Shown: positions 55,636-64,000, numbered from the stretch's first letter. The stretch: 64,000 nucleotides of DNA from Pseudoxanthomonas sp. PXM02 (GCF_014851805.1 NZ_JACVAK010000003.1:209501-273500), one strand, 5' to 3'. Notes: generated by a model from the sequence alone, not told the origin. Program-made: numbers and translations.

Positions 55636-56484
55636 ATGGAATGGAGTGATATCCGGATATTCCTCGCGGTCGTCCGCGGCAGATCGCTCGGCGAGGCGGC
55701 TCGCAGCCTGGGCGTGAGCCACCCCACCATCGGGCGTCGGATAAAGGCGCTCGAAGATGAGGCCGAGCAACCGCTCTTCCGCAGGACGAAAGACGGCTTG
55801 GTGCTCACGGATGCCGGAGACGCGGTGCTGTCGCTCGCTGAATCCATGGAAGCATCGGCGCTGTCCATGGAAAGGCGCCTGGCGGGCAACCATGAGCGGC
55901 TCGAAGGCCTCCTGCGGATATCCTCGGCGGACTGGTTCGCTGCCTATGTCCTGGCGCCCGTTTTTGTCGAACTGGGGCGCCTTCACCCCGCCGTCGTACC
56001 CGAGGTCATCGCGAGCTACCGCCTGCTCGACCTATCCCGTCGCGAAGCCGATGTGGCCTTCCGCATCGTCCCGTTCAGTGAGCCGGATATCGTCCAGCGC
56101 AGATTGATGACCATGCCTTACGGGCTCTACGGATCGGCGTCGACGGTGCACGCGGTGACCAACGACCCGGGGTCTGTGAGCTTGATTCTCATGAACTCGG
56201 CCCAAGCTCACTTCCCGGATGTCGCTTGGCTGCTGGATCGATTCCCGCACTCTCGACGTGCTTTCGCCAGCACCAGCCGAAGCGTCCAGGCCCAGATGTG
56301 CCGTCGAGGACTAGGCGTTGCGGTATTGCCAAGGCCCCTGGGTGACGGCGTGGACGGGCTTCATCGCATCGATCTGTTCGGCGACCCTCCGAGCAGAGAC
56401 GTCTGGGTGGGTTACCACCAAGATCTGCGCCACATGGATCGGCTAAGAGCTCTGCTCGATATCGCCGAAACGATGCTTACTTGA
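55636..56484 (+). CDS. LysR-family transcriptional regulator
   Basis: 282-residue regulator with an N-terminal winged HTH (EWSDIRIFLAVVRGRSLGEA; SHPTIGRRIKALEDE) and a periplasmic-binding-like effector domain. Divergent from the SDR-MFS pair across a 222-bp region, the standard arrangement for control of that pair. Its stop codon overlaps the left edge of palindrome copy 3. Confidence 0.9.
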   Translation: MEWSDIRIFLAVVRGRSLGEAARSLGVSHPTIGRRIKALEDEAEQPLFRRTKDGLVLTDAGDAVLSLAESMEASALSMERRLAGNHERLEGLLRISSADWFAAYVLAPVFVELGRLHPAVVPEVIASYRLLDLSRREADVAFRIVPFSEPDIVQRRLMTMPYGLYGSASTVHAVTNDPGSVSLILMNSAQAHFPDVAWLLDRFPHSRRAFASTSRSVQAQMCRRGLGVAVLPRPLGDGVDGLHRIDLFGDPPSRDVWVGYHQDLRHMDRLRALLDIAETMLT

Positions 56485-56511
56485 TGTCTGCAATCGGCCA
56501 GAAGCGGACAT
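56484..56511. repeat. ATGTCCGC palindrome, copy 3
   Basis: ATGTCTGCAATCGGCCAGAA followed by GCGGACAT; one-base change in the left arm. It marks the border between the LysR module and the AbiTii module. Confidence 0.7.
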
Positions 56512-56568
56512 TGAAGGCTTGGATCAAGCTGTGCCGCGAAGCGGCGTCGCCTAAGTGAATTGTAGAAA

Positions 56569-57489
56569 CTATTTTAGGCCGTAGTACCTCAAGAGCGCTT
56601 CCTTGATTACGTCCGTGGCGACGGACAAGCCGATCTTCCAGGTGCCACCAGCAGCCTTCTTGAGATTATTGAGAAGCCAATCTTTGACCTTGGGTCCCAT
56701 CGGCTCGGCCACACTCTCAGGTTTCTCAGAAGAGGCCAAATCTGCGAGAGCACCTGCATCATCTGCAGGAATGCCGGCCTGAACTAGATACTGAGACAGT
56801 GCTTGTTTGTTGCCCGTGTCGATCGAGATAGAAACGACGGCGCCGCTTTGGGCCGACACAGAGGTGTAGTTGCCGTAAATGATCTGTTGCGCGATCTGAG
56901 TGGTAACCCCTGCTGCACTCCCGGATAGATCGCCGGGGTTTGCTAGTGAAACGTTTGCCGCCTCTGGAACAGACTTTTCAATCTCAAGTGTCAACTCAAG
57001 AATTCGATTCAGAACAGCGTGCCTAATGGCGGCCAAGGATGCGCGCGAGATCGTACCGGTGACTGAGTTGCAGGCGTAGTCCTCATAGACCTTTCCCTGC
57101 AAGAGAAGAATGAGATTCGAAGCTTCAATCTGCAACGAGCCACCTTTCTCCGAGGTGGACAGCAGCTCATCTACCGCAGCGATGCTTTGCCGCATTTCAT
57201 AGCGAGTCCACTGTCTGCCAGCGTACTTTTCGATCAGATAGGGTGAAATCGGCGCATTGTTGATTCCTGAGCCGAACGGGCCAGAGAAGGTGGCTCTGTA
57301 GCTAACCCCTAGGATGCGGTAGTCGGGAACCTCAACTTCTTGTGGGTACCCCTCCGACTCATGCTTTACCCATTCTGCAAGCGACTCACTACCGAGTCGC
57401 GCAGCTAGCATTCTTAGCTTGAGTAAAATTGGTGCGATGTCCGACTGCTCCTGAAGAACAGCGCCTTGAATGTCTGCAAGAAGTCCCAC
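56569..57489 (-). CDS. AbiTii-domain protein, putative abortive-infection effector
   Basis: 306-residue protein. Its N-terminus (LLADIQGAVLQEQSDIAPIL; LRMLAARLGSESLAEWVKHE; SEGYPQEVEVPDYRILGVSY) matches the AbiTii domain found in phage-defence islands. Residues about 160-220 are rich in small polar residues (AANVSLANPGDLSGSAAGVT), and the C-terminus ends in an amphipathic helix (WKIGLSVATDVIKEALLRYY) that could contact membranes. Low GC. It lies 78 bp downstream of a membrane-protein gene on the same strand. Activity of AbiTii proteins is not well established. Confidence 0.7.
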   Translation of the reverse strand: MGLLADIQGAVLQEQSDIAPILLKLRMLAARLGSESLAEWVKHESEGYPQEVEVPDYRILGVSYRATFSGPFGSGINNAPISPYLIEKYAGRQWTRYEMRQSIAAVDELLSTSEKGGSLQIEASNLILLLQGKVYEDYACNSVTGTISRASLAAIRHAVLNRILELTLEIEKSVPEAANVSLANPGDLSGSAAGVTTQIAQQIIYGNYTSVSAQSGAVVSISIDTGNKQALSQYLVQAGIPADDAGALADLASSEKPESVAEPMGPKVKDWLLNNLKKAAGGTWKIGLSVATDVIKEALLRYYGLK

Positions 57490-57567
57490 GGAATCTCCCC
57501 AATGACGTCCAACACTTAAGTTAAGCCGCGCCGCGAAGCAACCCCGGCTCGAACGAATTGTTTGGCA

Positions 57568-58509
57568 TCAGTCGAATTGAATGATGTAGGAGATGTACAT
57601 GGAACTCCCCGTGAGGTTCTCCACAGCCACCCGGTTCAGGACAAACTTTGTCTGAAGCTCCTCGGGGAGGTAAGCCTTCTGCTCGACCGTTCGGCTTTCG
57701 CCTGGCCCTAGAGCGACGTTCTCGAAACGACGATCATAGAAATCAACTGGCCCGTCCTTTCCGGCAGAGGTCTTGAGAGAGCCCTCCACCATAAACGGCT
57801 CTTTCATGTTGTTCTTGATGCGGGTCTTGATTGTGAGGATGTCGCCATGCCGAAGAACCTCCGTTGCCTCAATCGCAATGTTGCCCTTTTTTACTGCCCC
57901 AATGAGCGACTCATCCGCTGTGGACTCCTGAACGGTGACCTTGTATCCCGCAAGCTGTTTTCGCTCGCGGAACACATCAAGCTTTGCATCCACGTAATCG
58001 ATGGCTGATGTCTCCTCTTCAGCACCCACGACTGTGCCGAAAAGGAAGGGCACGACTAGGACGGCGAGGACTATCGGTATCGCCACAAAGTTCTGCCATA
58101 TAGCGGTTGCTTTCTCCTTGCTTTCAACGACCTTGCCTTTCGCAGATTTAGACTCAATGCTTTCAATGTCGACTGGATCAAACGATTTGCCCTCAATCAA
58201 CAGAACAACTGTGATTGACTCGAGCCTCGAAAGCTTAGGTATAGAGAGCGTGTTGCCAACCACGGTGAGTGTACTTTTCGAGGTGCCGATAAGCTCGAAT
58301 TTACACGCCTTTCTAAACGTGACCGCGATGTCCTCTTCGTGGGTTAGGCCAGCGTTGTAGACCTGTACTGAGATGATCTGACCATCGCTGATCGGTGTGT
58401 TTAGGTAGAGCTTTGGGGCGACGACGTACAGCCAACGGCTTTTTACGGCCGCCAGAATCGCCGCGATCAGCAGAGCCCCAATGACTGTTGTAGCAATTGC
58501 TGTGAACAT
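57568..58509 (-). CDS. Two-TM membrane protein upstream of AbiTii gene
   Basis: 313-residue protein with membrane segments at about residues 4-22 and 139-162. Both flanking parts look like beta-sandwich domains (VQVYNAGLTHEEDIAVTFRK; ILTIKTRIKNNMKEPFMVEG). No family recognised. ATG 58509 follows CAGGGGGGAG, a strong site, so the frame's longer start is not needed. Co-directional with the AbiTii gene and of equally low GC; together they may form a two-component defence operon. Confidence 0.6.
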   Translation of the reverse strand: MFTAIATTVIGALLIAAILAAVKSRWLYVVAPKLYLNTPISDGQIISVQVYNAGLTHEEDIAVTFRKACKFELIGTSKSTLTVVGNTLSIPKLSRLESITVVLLIEGKSFDPVDIESIESKSAKGKVVESKEKATAIWQNFVAIPIVLAVLVVPFLFGTVVGAEEETSAIDYVDAKLDVFRERKQLAGYKVTVQESTADESLIGAVKKGNIAIEATEVLRHGDILTIKTRIKNNMKEPFMVEGSLKTSAGKDGPVDFYDRRFENVALGPGESRTVEQKAYLPEELQTKFVLNRVAVENLTGSSMYISYIIQFD

Positions 58510-58704
58510 GCTCCCCCCTGAAACCTGGGCCTGATGCATAACTACCTAATAGCCGGATCCCTGGCTCCGGTTATACGGCTTCTCCACAGCGCACCATATG
58601 GCGCGCTATCCCCTTGATATGGCTCGATCTTAGGGCGACTGGGTCCGGCTAACAAGCCGATGTATAACCGGACCCAGCAGGACGCAGAGCGTGCGCTTAG
58701 GCGA

Positions 58705-58712
58705 ATGTCCGC
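58705..58712. repeat. ATGTCCGC palindrome, copy 4, left half (interrupted by IS30 element)
   Basis: ATGTCCGC here and GCGGACAT at 59956-59963 are the two arms of one palindrome. Removing the insertion and one GGTCG rejoins them around TTCGGGTCGATT. Confidence 0.7.
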
Positions 58713-58721
58713 TTCGGGTCG

Positions 58722-59947
58722 CGGATTCATATGATCGATGCAACACACGGATAGCTGCACAAGCAGCGGGAGTGTTGCAGATGAAGCGCAGGAAGAGGAT
58801 CTACTACACCGACACCCAGAAGGCACTGATGTGGGATCGCTGGCAGCAGGGCGAGTCGCTGCACCAGATCGCATCCTTGTTCGATCGGCACCATAGTTCG
58901 GTGCGGAACATCCTGGCCGAGCATGGCGGGATTCGTCCGCCGGTGCGGCGACGATCTCCGAGGGTGCTGAGCCTGGTCGAGCGCGAGGAAATCTCCCGCG
59001 GCCTGGCGGCGGGACGGTCGATCCGCACGATCGCTTTGTTGCTGGGTCGGGCGCCATCCACGGTCAGCCGCGAGATCGGGCGCAACGAAGGCGCTGAAGG
59101 CTACCGCGCCAACCAAGCCGACCTGGCTGCCTGGGACCGAGCGCGGCGCCCCAAGACCTGTAAGCTGGCGCTGCATCGAGCCTTGGCTGCTCGCGTGGCA
59201 GAGAAGATCCAGCGGCAGTGGTCGCCTGAGCAGGTGGCCGGCTGGCTCAAACGCACCTATCCCGATGATGCGAGCCGTCAGGTGTCCCACGAGACCATCT
59301 ATCGCACGCTCTATATCCAGTCGCGCGGGGCGCTGAAGCAGGAACTGCTCGCCCATCTGAGGCGCACGCGGGCGATGCGTCGCTCACGACATCACACCCA
59401 GAAGACAGAGAACCACGGCCGGATTGCTGACACCGCCTCGATCAGCGAGCGGCCGGCCAGTGCCGAAGATCGGGCCGTGCCAGGGCATTGGGAAGGCGAC
59501 CTGCTGTTCGGTGACCGGAACAGTCAGATCGCTACGCTGGTGGAGCGGCAGACCCGCTACCTGATGCTGGTGAAGGTGGCAGGCAAGGACACCGAGACCG
59601 TGGTCAACGCGCTGATCAAGAACGCACGTCGCCTGCCGAAGCAGCTGTACCGGTCGCTGACCTGGGATCGGGGCAAGGAGATGGCGGCACACCGCCGCTT
59701 CACCTTGGCCACGGACATCCAGGTCTACTTCTGCGACCCGCATCATCCTTGGCAACGCGGTACCAACGAGAACACCAACGGCCTACTACGGCAGTACTTT
59801 CCGAAGGGGATCAATCTGGCCGATGTCACGCAGGCCAAGCTGGACGCCGTTGCACGCCAGCTCAACGAACGACCACGCAAGACGCTCGGCTACGAGACAC
59901 CGGCAGAACGATATCGACAAACTGTTGCGTCGATCGGTTGAATCCAA
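58722..59947 (+). mobile_element. IS30-family insertion sequence
   Basis: 1226-bp complete element. Imperfect terminal inverted repeats run from GGATTCATATGATCGATGCAACA at the left to its counterpart at the right (read inward GGATTCAACCGATCGACGCAACA). A 5-bp target duplication GGTCG flanks it (58717-58721 and 59948-59952). It carries one transposase gene and has landed in the loop of a palindromic repeat. Confidence 0.85.
58781..59941 (+). CDS. IS30-family transposase
   Basis: 386-residue DDE transposase. N-terminal helix-turn-helix motifs (LHQIASLFDRHHSSVRNILA; ISRGLAAGRSIRTIALLLGR) are followed by the catalytic acids: Asp in VPGHWEGDLLFG, Asp in LTWDRGKEMAAH and Glu in GTNENTNGLLRQYFP. The stop codon TGA lies inside the right inverted repeat. 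Intact reading frame, so probably active. Confidence 0.93.
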   Translation: MKRRKRIYYTDTQKALMWDRWQQGESLHQIASLFDRHHSSVRNILAEHGGIRPPVRRRSPRVLSLVEREEISRGLAAGRSIRTIALLLGRAPSTVSREIGRNEGAEGYRANQADLAAWDRARRPKTCKLALHRALAARVAEKIQRQWSPEQVAGWLKRTYPDDASRQVSHETIYRTLYIQSRGALKQELLAHLRRTRAMRRSRHHTQKTENHGRIADTASISERPASAEDRAVPGHWEGDLLFGDRNSQIATLVERQTRYLMLVKVAGKDTETVVNALIKNARRLPKQLYRSLTWDRGKEMAAHRRFTLATDIQVYFCDPHHPWQRGTNENTNGLLRQYFPKGINLADVTQAKLDAVARQLNERPRKTLGYETPAERYRQTVASIG

Positions 59948-59955
59948 GGTCGATT

Positions 59956-59963
59956 GCGGACAT
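59956..59963. repeat. ATGTCCGC palindrome, copy 4, right half
   Basis: GCGGACAT, the right arm matching ATGTCCGC at 58705-58712 on the other side of the IS30-family element. Confidence 0.7.
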
Positions 59964-60128
59964 AGATATGCCCCCAACACTCCGAGATAGCTACTGGTGC
60001 CAAGGCAGCGACCGCTGTTTCGGCCCCCGCAGATCGTCGGACGTATTTCGTAGATTTGCTAGACCTTGAAGCGTATAAATCTCAGGCATCAGGCTTCAAC
60101 CATCTCAAGTTGAGGAAGGATCGCTGTG

Positions 60129-60320
60129 ATGCCGAGGAATATTTCTATTGAGGCAGTGTACGAAGCCAACCGTCGACTAATGGCTCGCTCGCGAGACCAC
60201 GCGTGCCCTCAATGTGGGCTCACGCCCAGAATCGCAAACAGCCCGCTCCGACTGAGACCTACTTTTGAAGTGATCAGACTAGCTGGCGAGACTGCAATGC
60301 TTCGATACCTGAAGCGATAG
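60129..60320 (+). CDS. Small hypothetical protein with one CxxC
   Basis: 63-residue basic protein (MPRNISIEAVYEANRRLMAR; HACPQCGLTPRIA). One CPQC pair could be half of a zinc ribbon. GAGGAAGG lies 10-15 bp upstream. Low GC like the island. Could be a gene fragment; no family recognised. Confidence 0.5.
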   Translation: MPRNISIEAVYEANRRLMARSRDHACPQCGLTPRIANSPLRLRPTFEVIRLAGETAMLRYLKR

Positions 60321-60362
60321 CTTTCCCGATTCTAGCTCCGGCGACAATCACTACACGGCGGA

Positions 60363-60656
60363 CTACTTGTCTTTCGCGCTATAAAGCTCGTCAACAGCAG
60401 CGATTGCTTGCTCTGCCCCGCTAGGAGACTTCGCGTATCTGCGGATGCAGGCCTCTAAGGAGGCTCGATCAGAGGAAGATAGTGAGTCACGCTCAATGAA
60501 CAAGCGGGTGCTTTGCGCCTGGATGGCGCCACACAAAGCGTCGTCCCGATTTGGCTTGTCACGTTCTTGCCAAAGCTGGCTCGATAAAAGCGCCATATGC
60601 CCTGAAATGAGATCACGGGCCAGTTCGTAGAGCACCCTGTTTGATTCGCGCACCAT
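60363..60656 (-). CDS. Small helical hypothetical protein
   Basis: 97-residue helical protein (MVRESNRVLYELARDLISGH; ends ELYSAKDK). ATG 60656 has a near-ideal AAAGGAGATCGCG ribosome site, so I reject the longer start at 60746. Function unknown. Last gene of the low-GC zone. Confidence 0.65.
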   Translation of the reverse strand: MVRESNRVLYELARDLISGHMALLSSQLWQERDKPNRDDALCGAIQAQSTRLFIERDSLSSSDRASLEACIRRYAKSPSGAEQAIAAVDELYSAKDK

Positions 60657-60924
60657 CGCGATCTCCTTTCTAGAACCTCGTAGCCTCATTCTACGTGGTT
60701 CCCGCCGCCCCCCATGGCGGGCCAGAAAGCCCCCCGGACTCAACAATGATCCGGCCCGTGGCCAAAGTTGGATCCGTCAGAGCCGTTCAGGGCAAGACTT
60801 TGCCTTTACAGCGGGTCCCAACATTGCCCCTCCGATCAGGCCGATCCGGACCCGCCGGCGCGTGTCCGCTGTGGGTGCCTTCCTTCGCATACCACCCCAT
60901 CGCCTTCCTCAGGAGCTCCATGCC

Positions 60925-62178
60925 ATGCGCCGCACGCCGCTGACACTCGCCCTCGCCACCGTACTGGTCACCGCCCTGCCTGCCAGCAGCGCACCCCCTG
61001 CAGGACCCGAAACGCAGGTCTGGATCGACGTCGCCACCCATTCGATGGCCGGCATGCCCGACATGGGCATGCTGGGCGGCCTGGCGGGCCGGATGATGGG
61101 TGGCGAGAAGGGACCGCAGGGCTATCCGCAGTCGCGCCACATTCCCGCCACCCAGGGCCGGCTGCTCGACATCGCCCTGCACAACCGCCTCAAGCCGGGC
61201 GTGCCAGCGGAACAGGCGGTGCCGGCGGGGCTGGCGGTGGGCAAATCGCTCTCGCTGCTGCCCCCGCCTCCCGGCAAGAACGTGGAGGAACCCAGGGAGC
61301 ACGAGATCCGCGATATCGAGGTGACCATCCGCCAGTACTGGGGCTGCGGTGCCACCGTGCGCCCCGGCCAGCCGAAGGTGATGACGCTGAAGATCAAGAA
61401 CGGGCAGTTCCAGCAGAACGGGGCGCTGGCGCCCGGCCTGTTCGTCCCCGACCGCGACATCGACGTCAATCCCAGCTACGCGCTGTGGCCCAACCTGAAG
61501 AACAACAAGCGCGTCGGCGAACGTTCGTCGATGGTGGGCCAGCACCGCATCACCGGTGACGGCATACCGGCGTCGCTGCAGTTCGACCTTGGCCAGAACG
61601 CGGACTTCATGCCGAAGATCGCGCTGCAGACGCGCGGCGAACTGACCGACAGCATCGGTTTGAGCTGGCAGCCGGTGGATCGCGCGAAGGCCTACTTCCT
61701 CAATGCGATCGCCATGCAGGACGAACGCAACTTCACCATGTGGAGCAGCGCCGAAGTGCCCGGTGCCGGCCATGAGCTGGTCAACTACCTGACGGGCTCG
61801 TACATCGACAAATGGCTGAAGCAGAAGGTGCTGCTCGCACCGTCCACCACCAGTTGCGCGATTCCGCAGGGCATCTTCAAGGGCACCGCCAAGCCCGGAC
61901 AACAGGGCGGCTTCGCCTCGCTCAACATGATCGCCTACGGCCCCGAAACCAACATCACCTGGCCGCCCAAGCCCACCGACCCGAAGCAGCCGTGGGATCC
62001 GGAGTGGAACGTGCGCGTGCGTACCAAGGCCACCACGGTGGCGATGCTGGGCATGGACTTCGGCGACATGGGGGGCATGCCCGCCGACGAAGGCGATGGC
62101 GACGGCAAGCAGGATCCCGAGAAGAAGGAAGAAGGCGGAGCCAAGAAACTGCTGCGCGGCCTGATGCGCAACTTCTGA
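60925..62178 (+). CDS. Large exported hypothetical protein
   Basis: 417-residue periplasmic or surface protein with a signal peptide (MRRTPLTLALATVLVTALPA). Near the start MAGMPDMGMLGGLAGRMMGG is Met/Gly-rich, and the end is a charged tail (DEGDGDGKQDPEKKEEGGAK). The centre has a YWGCGATVRPGQPKVM motif. I do not recognise a family with function. AGGAG precedes ATG 60925. First of three co-directional exported genes. Confidence 0.75.
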   Translation: MRRTPLTLALATVLVTALPASSAPPAGPETQVWIDVATHSMAGMPDMGMLGGLAGRMMGGEKGPQGYPQSRHIPATQGRLLDIALHNRLKPGVPAEQAVPAGLAVGKSLSLLPPPPGKNVEEPREHEIRDIEVTIRQYWGCGATVRPGQPKVMTLKIKNGQFQQNGALAPGLFVPDRDIDVNPSYALWPNLKNNKRVGERSSMVGQHRITGDGIPASLQFDLGQNADFMPKIALQTRGELTDSIGLSWQPVDRAKAYFLNAIAMQDERNFTMWSSAEVPGAGHELVNYLTGSYIDKWLKQKVLLAPSTTSCAIPQGIFKGTAKPGQQGGFASLNMIAYGPETNITWPPKPTDPKQPWDPEWNVRVRTKATTVAMLGMDFGDMGGMPADEGDGDGKQDPEKKEEGGAKKLLRGLMRNF

Positions 62179-62233
62179 CCGCTGACGCGGGCGGGCTGCG
62201 TGCCTGCCCGCTCCCGCCATGGATGACGCCCCC

Positions 62234-63082
62234 ATGAAACCCACCCTGCTGCTGTTGTTCGCCCTCGCCGCTCTGCTGTGCGCCTTGCCGGCCCATGCGA
62301 CCGATCCATGCCCGCAATTGCGCACGCGGCTGGCATCGACCGATGTCGCCACGCGCATCGCCGCCATCGCCTGCCAGGAGAACCATGCGTGGTTCCGTTC
62401 GTTCATCGATGCGGATGGGCGCGCCGGGGGGCAGGCGGTGTACGAAGCCGAGAACGATGCCCTCGCCGACGGCGCGCAGGCGTGGCGCAAGGTCGCCATG
62501 TACTGGAACGGCAGCGGCCTGGGCAGTGGGTGCGGGACGGCCGGCGTGGCGTGCCGCAGCTTCGTGGTGGACACGCCGTGGTCGGCAGCGTTCGTGTCGT
62601 GGGTCATGCGGCAGGCACGCGTGCCGGGATTCACCGTCTCGTCCCGCCACGTGGACTACGTGCGTGCCGCGGCGCGATCGGGTTCCGGTCCGTACCGGCT
62701 GGTCGCACCGCAGGCCGCGGCACCCGCGCCCGGCGACATGCTGTGTTACGTGCGCGGGCAATCGCGGGCATTGGGCCACGCAGGCCTGTTGAACGTACTG
62801 GACGCAGGGGGCGCGGGCCTGCCGATGCATTGCGACATCGTGGTCGCCGCACAGGCCGGCATCGCCTGGCTGGTCGGCGGCAACGTGCAGCAGACCGTCG
62901 CGCTGCGGATGCTGCGGCTGGATGAAGCGGGCCGCTTCGCCGACCTGCCCACGCGCAACACCGGCGACGCACCCTGCAGTCCCGATGTGCCTGCGCACTG
63001 CAATCTCAACCGGCAGGACTGGGCGGCGTTGCTGAAGCTCACCGCGGATGCGCCGGCATCGCTGCTGGCCGCGAGTCCCTGA
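62234..63082 (+). CDS. Exported DUF2272-type protein
   Basis: 282-residue protein with a signal peptide (MKPTLLLLFALAALLCALPA) and a DUF2272-like domain: DTPWSAAFVSWVMRQARVP, HVDYVRAA, APGDMLCYVRG, and HCDIVVAAQAG. The Cys and His residues suit an NlpC/P60-like amidase fold, so cell-wall hydrolysis is possible. Start could also be 62219. 55 bp after the preceding gene. Confidence 0.75.
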   Translation: MKPTLLLLFALAALLCALPAHATDPCPQLRTRLASTDVATRIAAIACQENHAWFRSFIDADGRAGGQAVYEAENDALADGAQAWRKVAMYWNGSGLGSGCGTAGVACRSFVVDTPWSAAFVSWVMRQARVPGFTVSSRHVDYVRAAARSGSGPYRLVAPQAAAPAPGDMLCYVRGQSRALGHAGLLNVLDAGGAGLPMHCDIVVAAQAGIAWLVGGNVQQTVALRMLRLDEAGRFADLPTRNTGDAPCSPDVPAHCNLNRQDWAALLKLTADAPASLLAASP

Positions 63083-63128
63083 TCGCCTCGAATGCCACCC
63101 GCACACTGACATCACGGGAGAACCGCAA

Positions 63129-64000
63129 GTGACGCCATCGAAGTATGTTCGCGTTTCCGGGCTTTCCGCGCTCGTCGTGTTTGCCCTGTCGCTGGCGTCA
63201 TGCACGCAAGGCAACGAAGACCTGACGGCGGCCCCCCCCACGGATTCGCGGATACCGACGCAGGCGCAGCTGGACGCGTTCGTGGCTGAAGGCCCGGAGC
63301 CTTCGCTGCAGGCGCTGCGCCCGCTCGACTACTGGCTGCACTACCGCCTGATGCAGGCCACTGGTGTCGAGGAAGCCCTCGGTGGCGAAGCACAGGCCGT
63401 GGCCGCGCTCAAGGCGCTGGCGGAAGACTACGAACGCCAGGCCCGCGGCACACAGGCGCAGGTGCCGAAAATGATTCCCGCTGCCTTCACTGGCGAAGGG
63501 ATGTCCAGTGGCTTCCTGGGCCTGGGCATGGGCACCTTCGGCGGGCTCATGACCGGCGGCCTGCTGTCCGGCATGGTCGCCGACGCATCCGACGACAAGC
63601 TGGCCGAACTGGCGAAGGAAGGGCCCATCAAGTTCGGCGGCAAGGAGGGCGGTGCGCAGGTCACCATCGGCTCGGACGGCAGCATCAGCCAGGAGTACAC
63701 GTACGAAGGCAAGATCGCTGACGGCCTGACCGGCAAGATCAAGATGAAGATGAGAATGGACGCCTGCCCGGATGCACAGGGCAAGGTCACCGTGGTATCG
63801 GACGTCGACTCATCCGTACGCGTCACCAGCAAGGAGGGCACCGGTGGCTATGCCCGCTCGCACTTCGTCTACGAACGCTGGCTGGACGATGATGCACAGC
63901 TGATGCAGGGGCCCGACGGATCGTCGTCGAAGATGGACCTGAGGATGGGCGGTTACGAAAACTATGCCTCGCAGCACGTCGACATCAGTGCCGGCTGGTC
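63129..64000 (+). CDS. Lipoprotein of unknown function (3' end outside window)
   Basis: Partial gene, at least 290 residues. A GTG start at 63129 with GGGAG 8 bp upstream opens MTPSKYVRVSGLSALVVFAL, ending in lipobox LASC, so the mature protein is lipid-anchored. A Gly/Met-rich segment (GEGMSSGFLGLGMGTFGGLM) recalls the first exported protein of this cluster. No family recognised. Confidence 0.7.
   Translation, partial: MTPSKYVRVSGLSALVVFALSLASCTQGNEDLTAAPPTDSRIPTQAQLDAFVAEGPEPSLQALRPLDYWLHYRLMQATGVEEALGGEAQAVAALKALAEDYERQARGTQAQVPKMIPAAFTGEGMSSGFLGLGMGTFGGLMTGGLLSGMVADASDDKLAELAKEGPIKFGGKEGGAQVTIGSDGSISQEYTYEGKIADGLTGKIKMKMRMDACPDAQGKVTVVSDVDSSVRVTSKEGTGGYARSHFVYERWLDDDAQLMQGPDGSSSKMDLRMGGYENYASQHVDISAGW

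Noticed and set aside
54667-55986. 439-codon reading of the SDR gene
   Set aside because: The first 190 codons run through the promoter and antisense to LysR; the SDR fold and ribosome site place the start at 55413.
58890-58900. ACCATAGTT inside the IS30 transposase gene as a second Tn7-like end
   Set aside because: Single 9-bp match within conserved transposase coding sequence, without neighbouring copies; most likely chance.

Overview
The window is GC-rich chromosomal DNA whose gene content points to a gammaproteobacterium of the Xanthomonadaceae/Lysobacteraceae (Pseudoxanthomonas, Stenotrophomonas or Lysobacter-like; the genus cannot be fixed from the sequence alone). Pointers are a large TonB-dependent receptor beside a secreted hydrolase, a monothiol glutaredoxin fused to rhodanese, paired exported amidohydrolases, xanthomonad-type dispersed palindromes, and an integron attC site of the type whose left half is read as a C-terminal NNSFKPNPLHGSA-like peptide.

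Layout. 1-11.9 kb is a C4-dicarboxylate block: malic enzyme (maeB, cut by the window edge), secreted alpha/beta hydrolase, TonB receptor and dctA on the minus strand, then a divergent hybrid histidine kinase, an AEC permease and a LuxR-type response regulator. 12-17.4 kb is a compact D-amino-acid utilisation operon (PLP D-amino-acid deaminase, GntP permease, RpiR regulator, N-acyl-D-amino-acid deacylase, RidA). 17.4-22 kb has a QEGLA-motif metalloprotein, gltS, a low-GC insert with two integron-cassette-like genes, and rsgA. 22-38.9 kb is ordinary core: aminotransferase, esterase, deacetylase, glutaredoxin fusion, small conserved proteins, AMP nucleosidase, amidohydrolase pair, a diguanylate cyclase, DegV, Dph6-like ligase and a formaldehyde detoxification module (frmR, adhC, fghA, monooxygenase).

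38.95-60.7 kb is accessory DNA with lower GC and different codon use. It starts near a degenerate 3' remnant of tRNA-Glu, then carries a SIR2-domain gene, a translationally coupled pair (membrane coiled protein plus a protein with a HEPN-type RNxxxxH motif), and a Tn7-like transposition module in which TnsA and TnsB are one polypeptide (tnsAB, tnsC, tniQ). Further right are a divergent gene of unknown function, a hydrolase/MarR pair, a catalytic-domain-only tyrosine recombinase, a TetR/membrane operon with a perfect palindromic operator, an MFS pump, an SDR/LysR pair, a two-gene AbiTii plus membrane-protein operon, and an intact IS30-family element sitting in the loop of a palindromic repeat that recurs at three other module boundaries. 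The SIR2, HEPN-like and AbiTii loci look like anti-phage defence cargo; this is inference from domains and context.

From 60.9 kb the high-GC core resumes with three exported proteins of unknown function, the last cut by the window edge. No rRNA, complete tRNA, CRISPR array or cas gene was seen.
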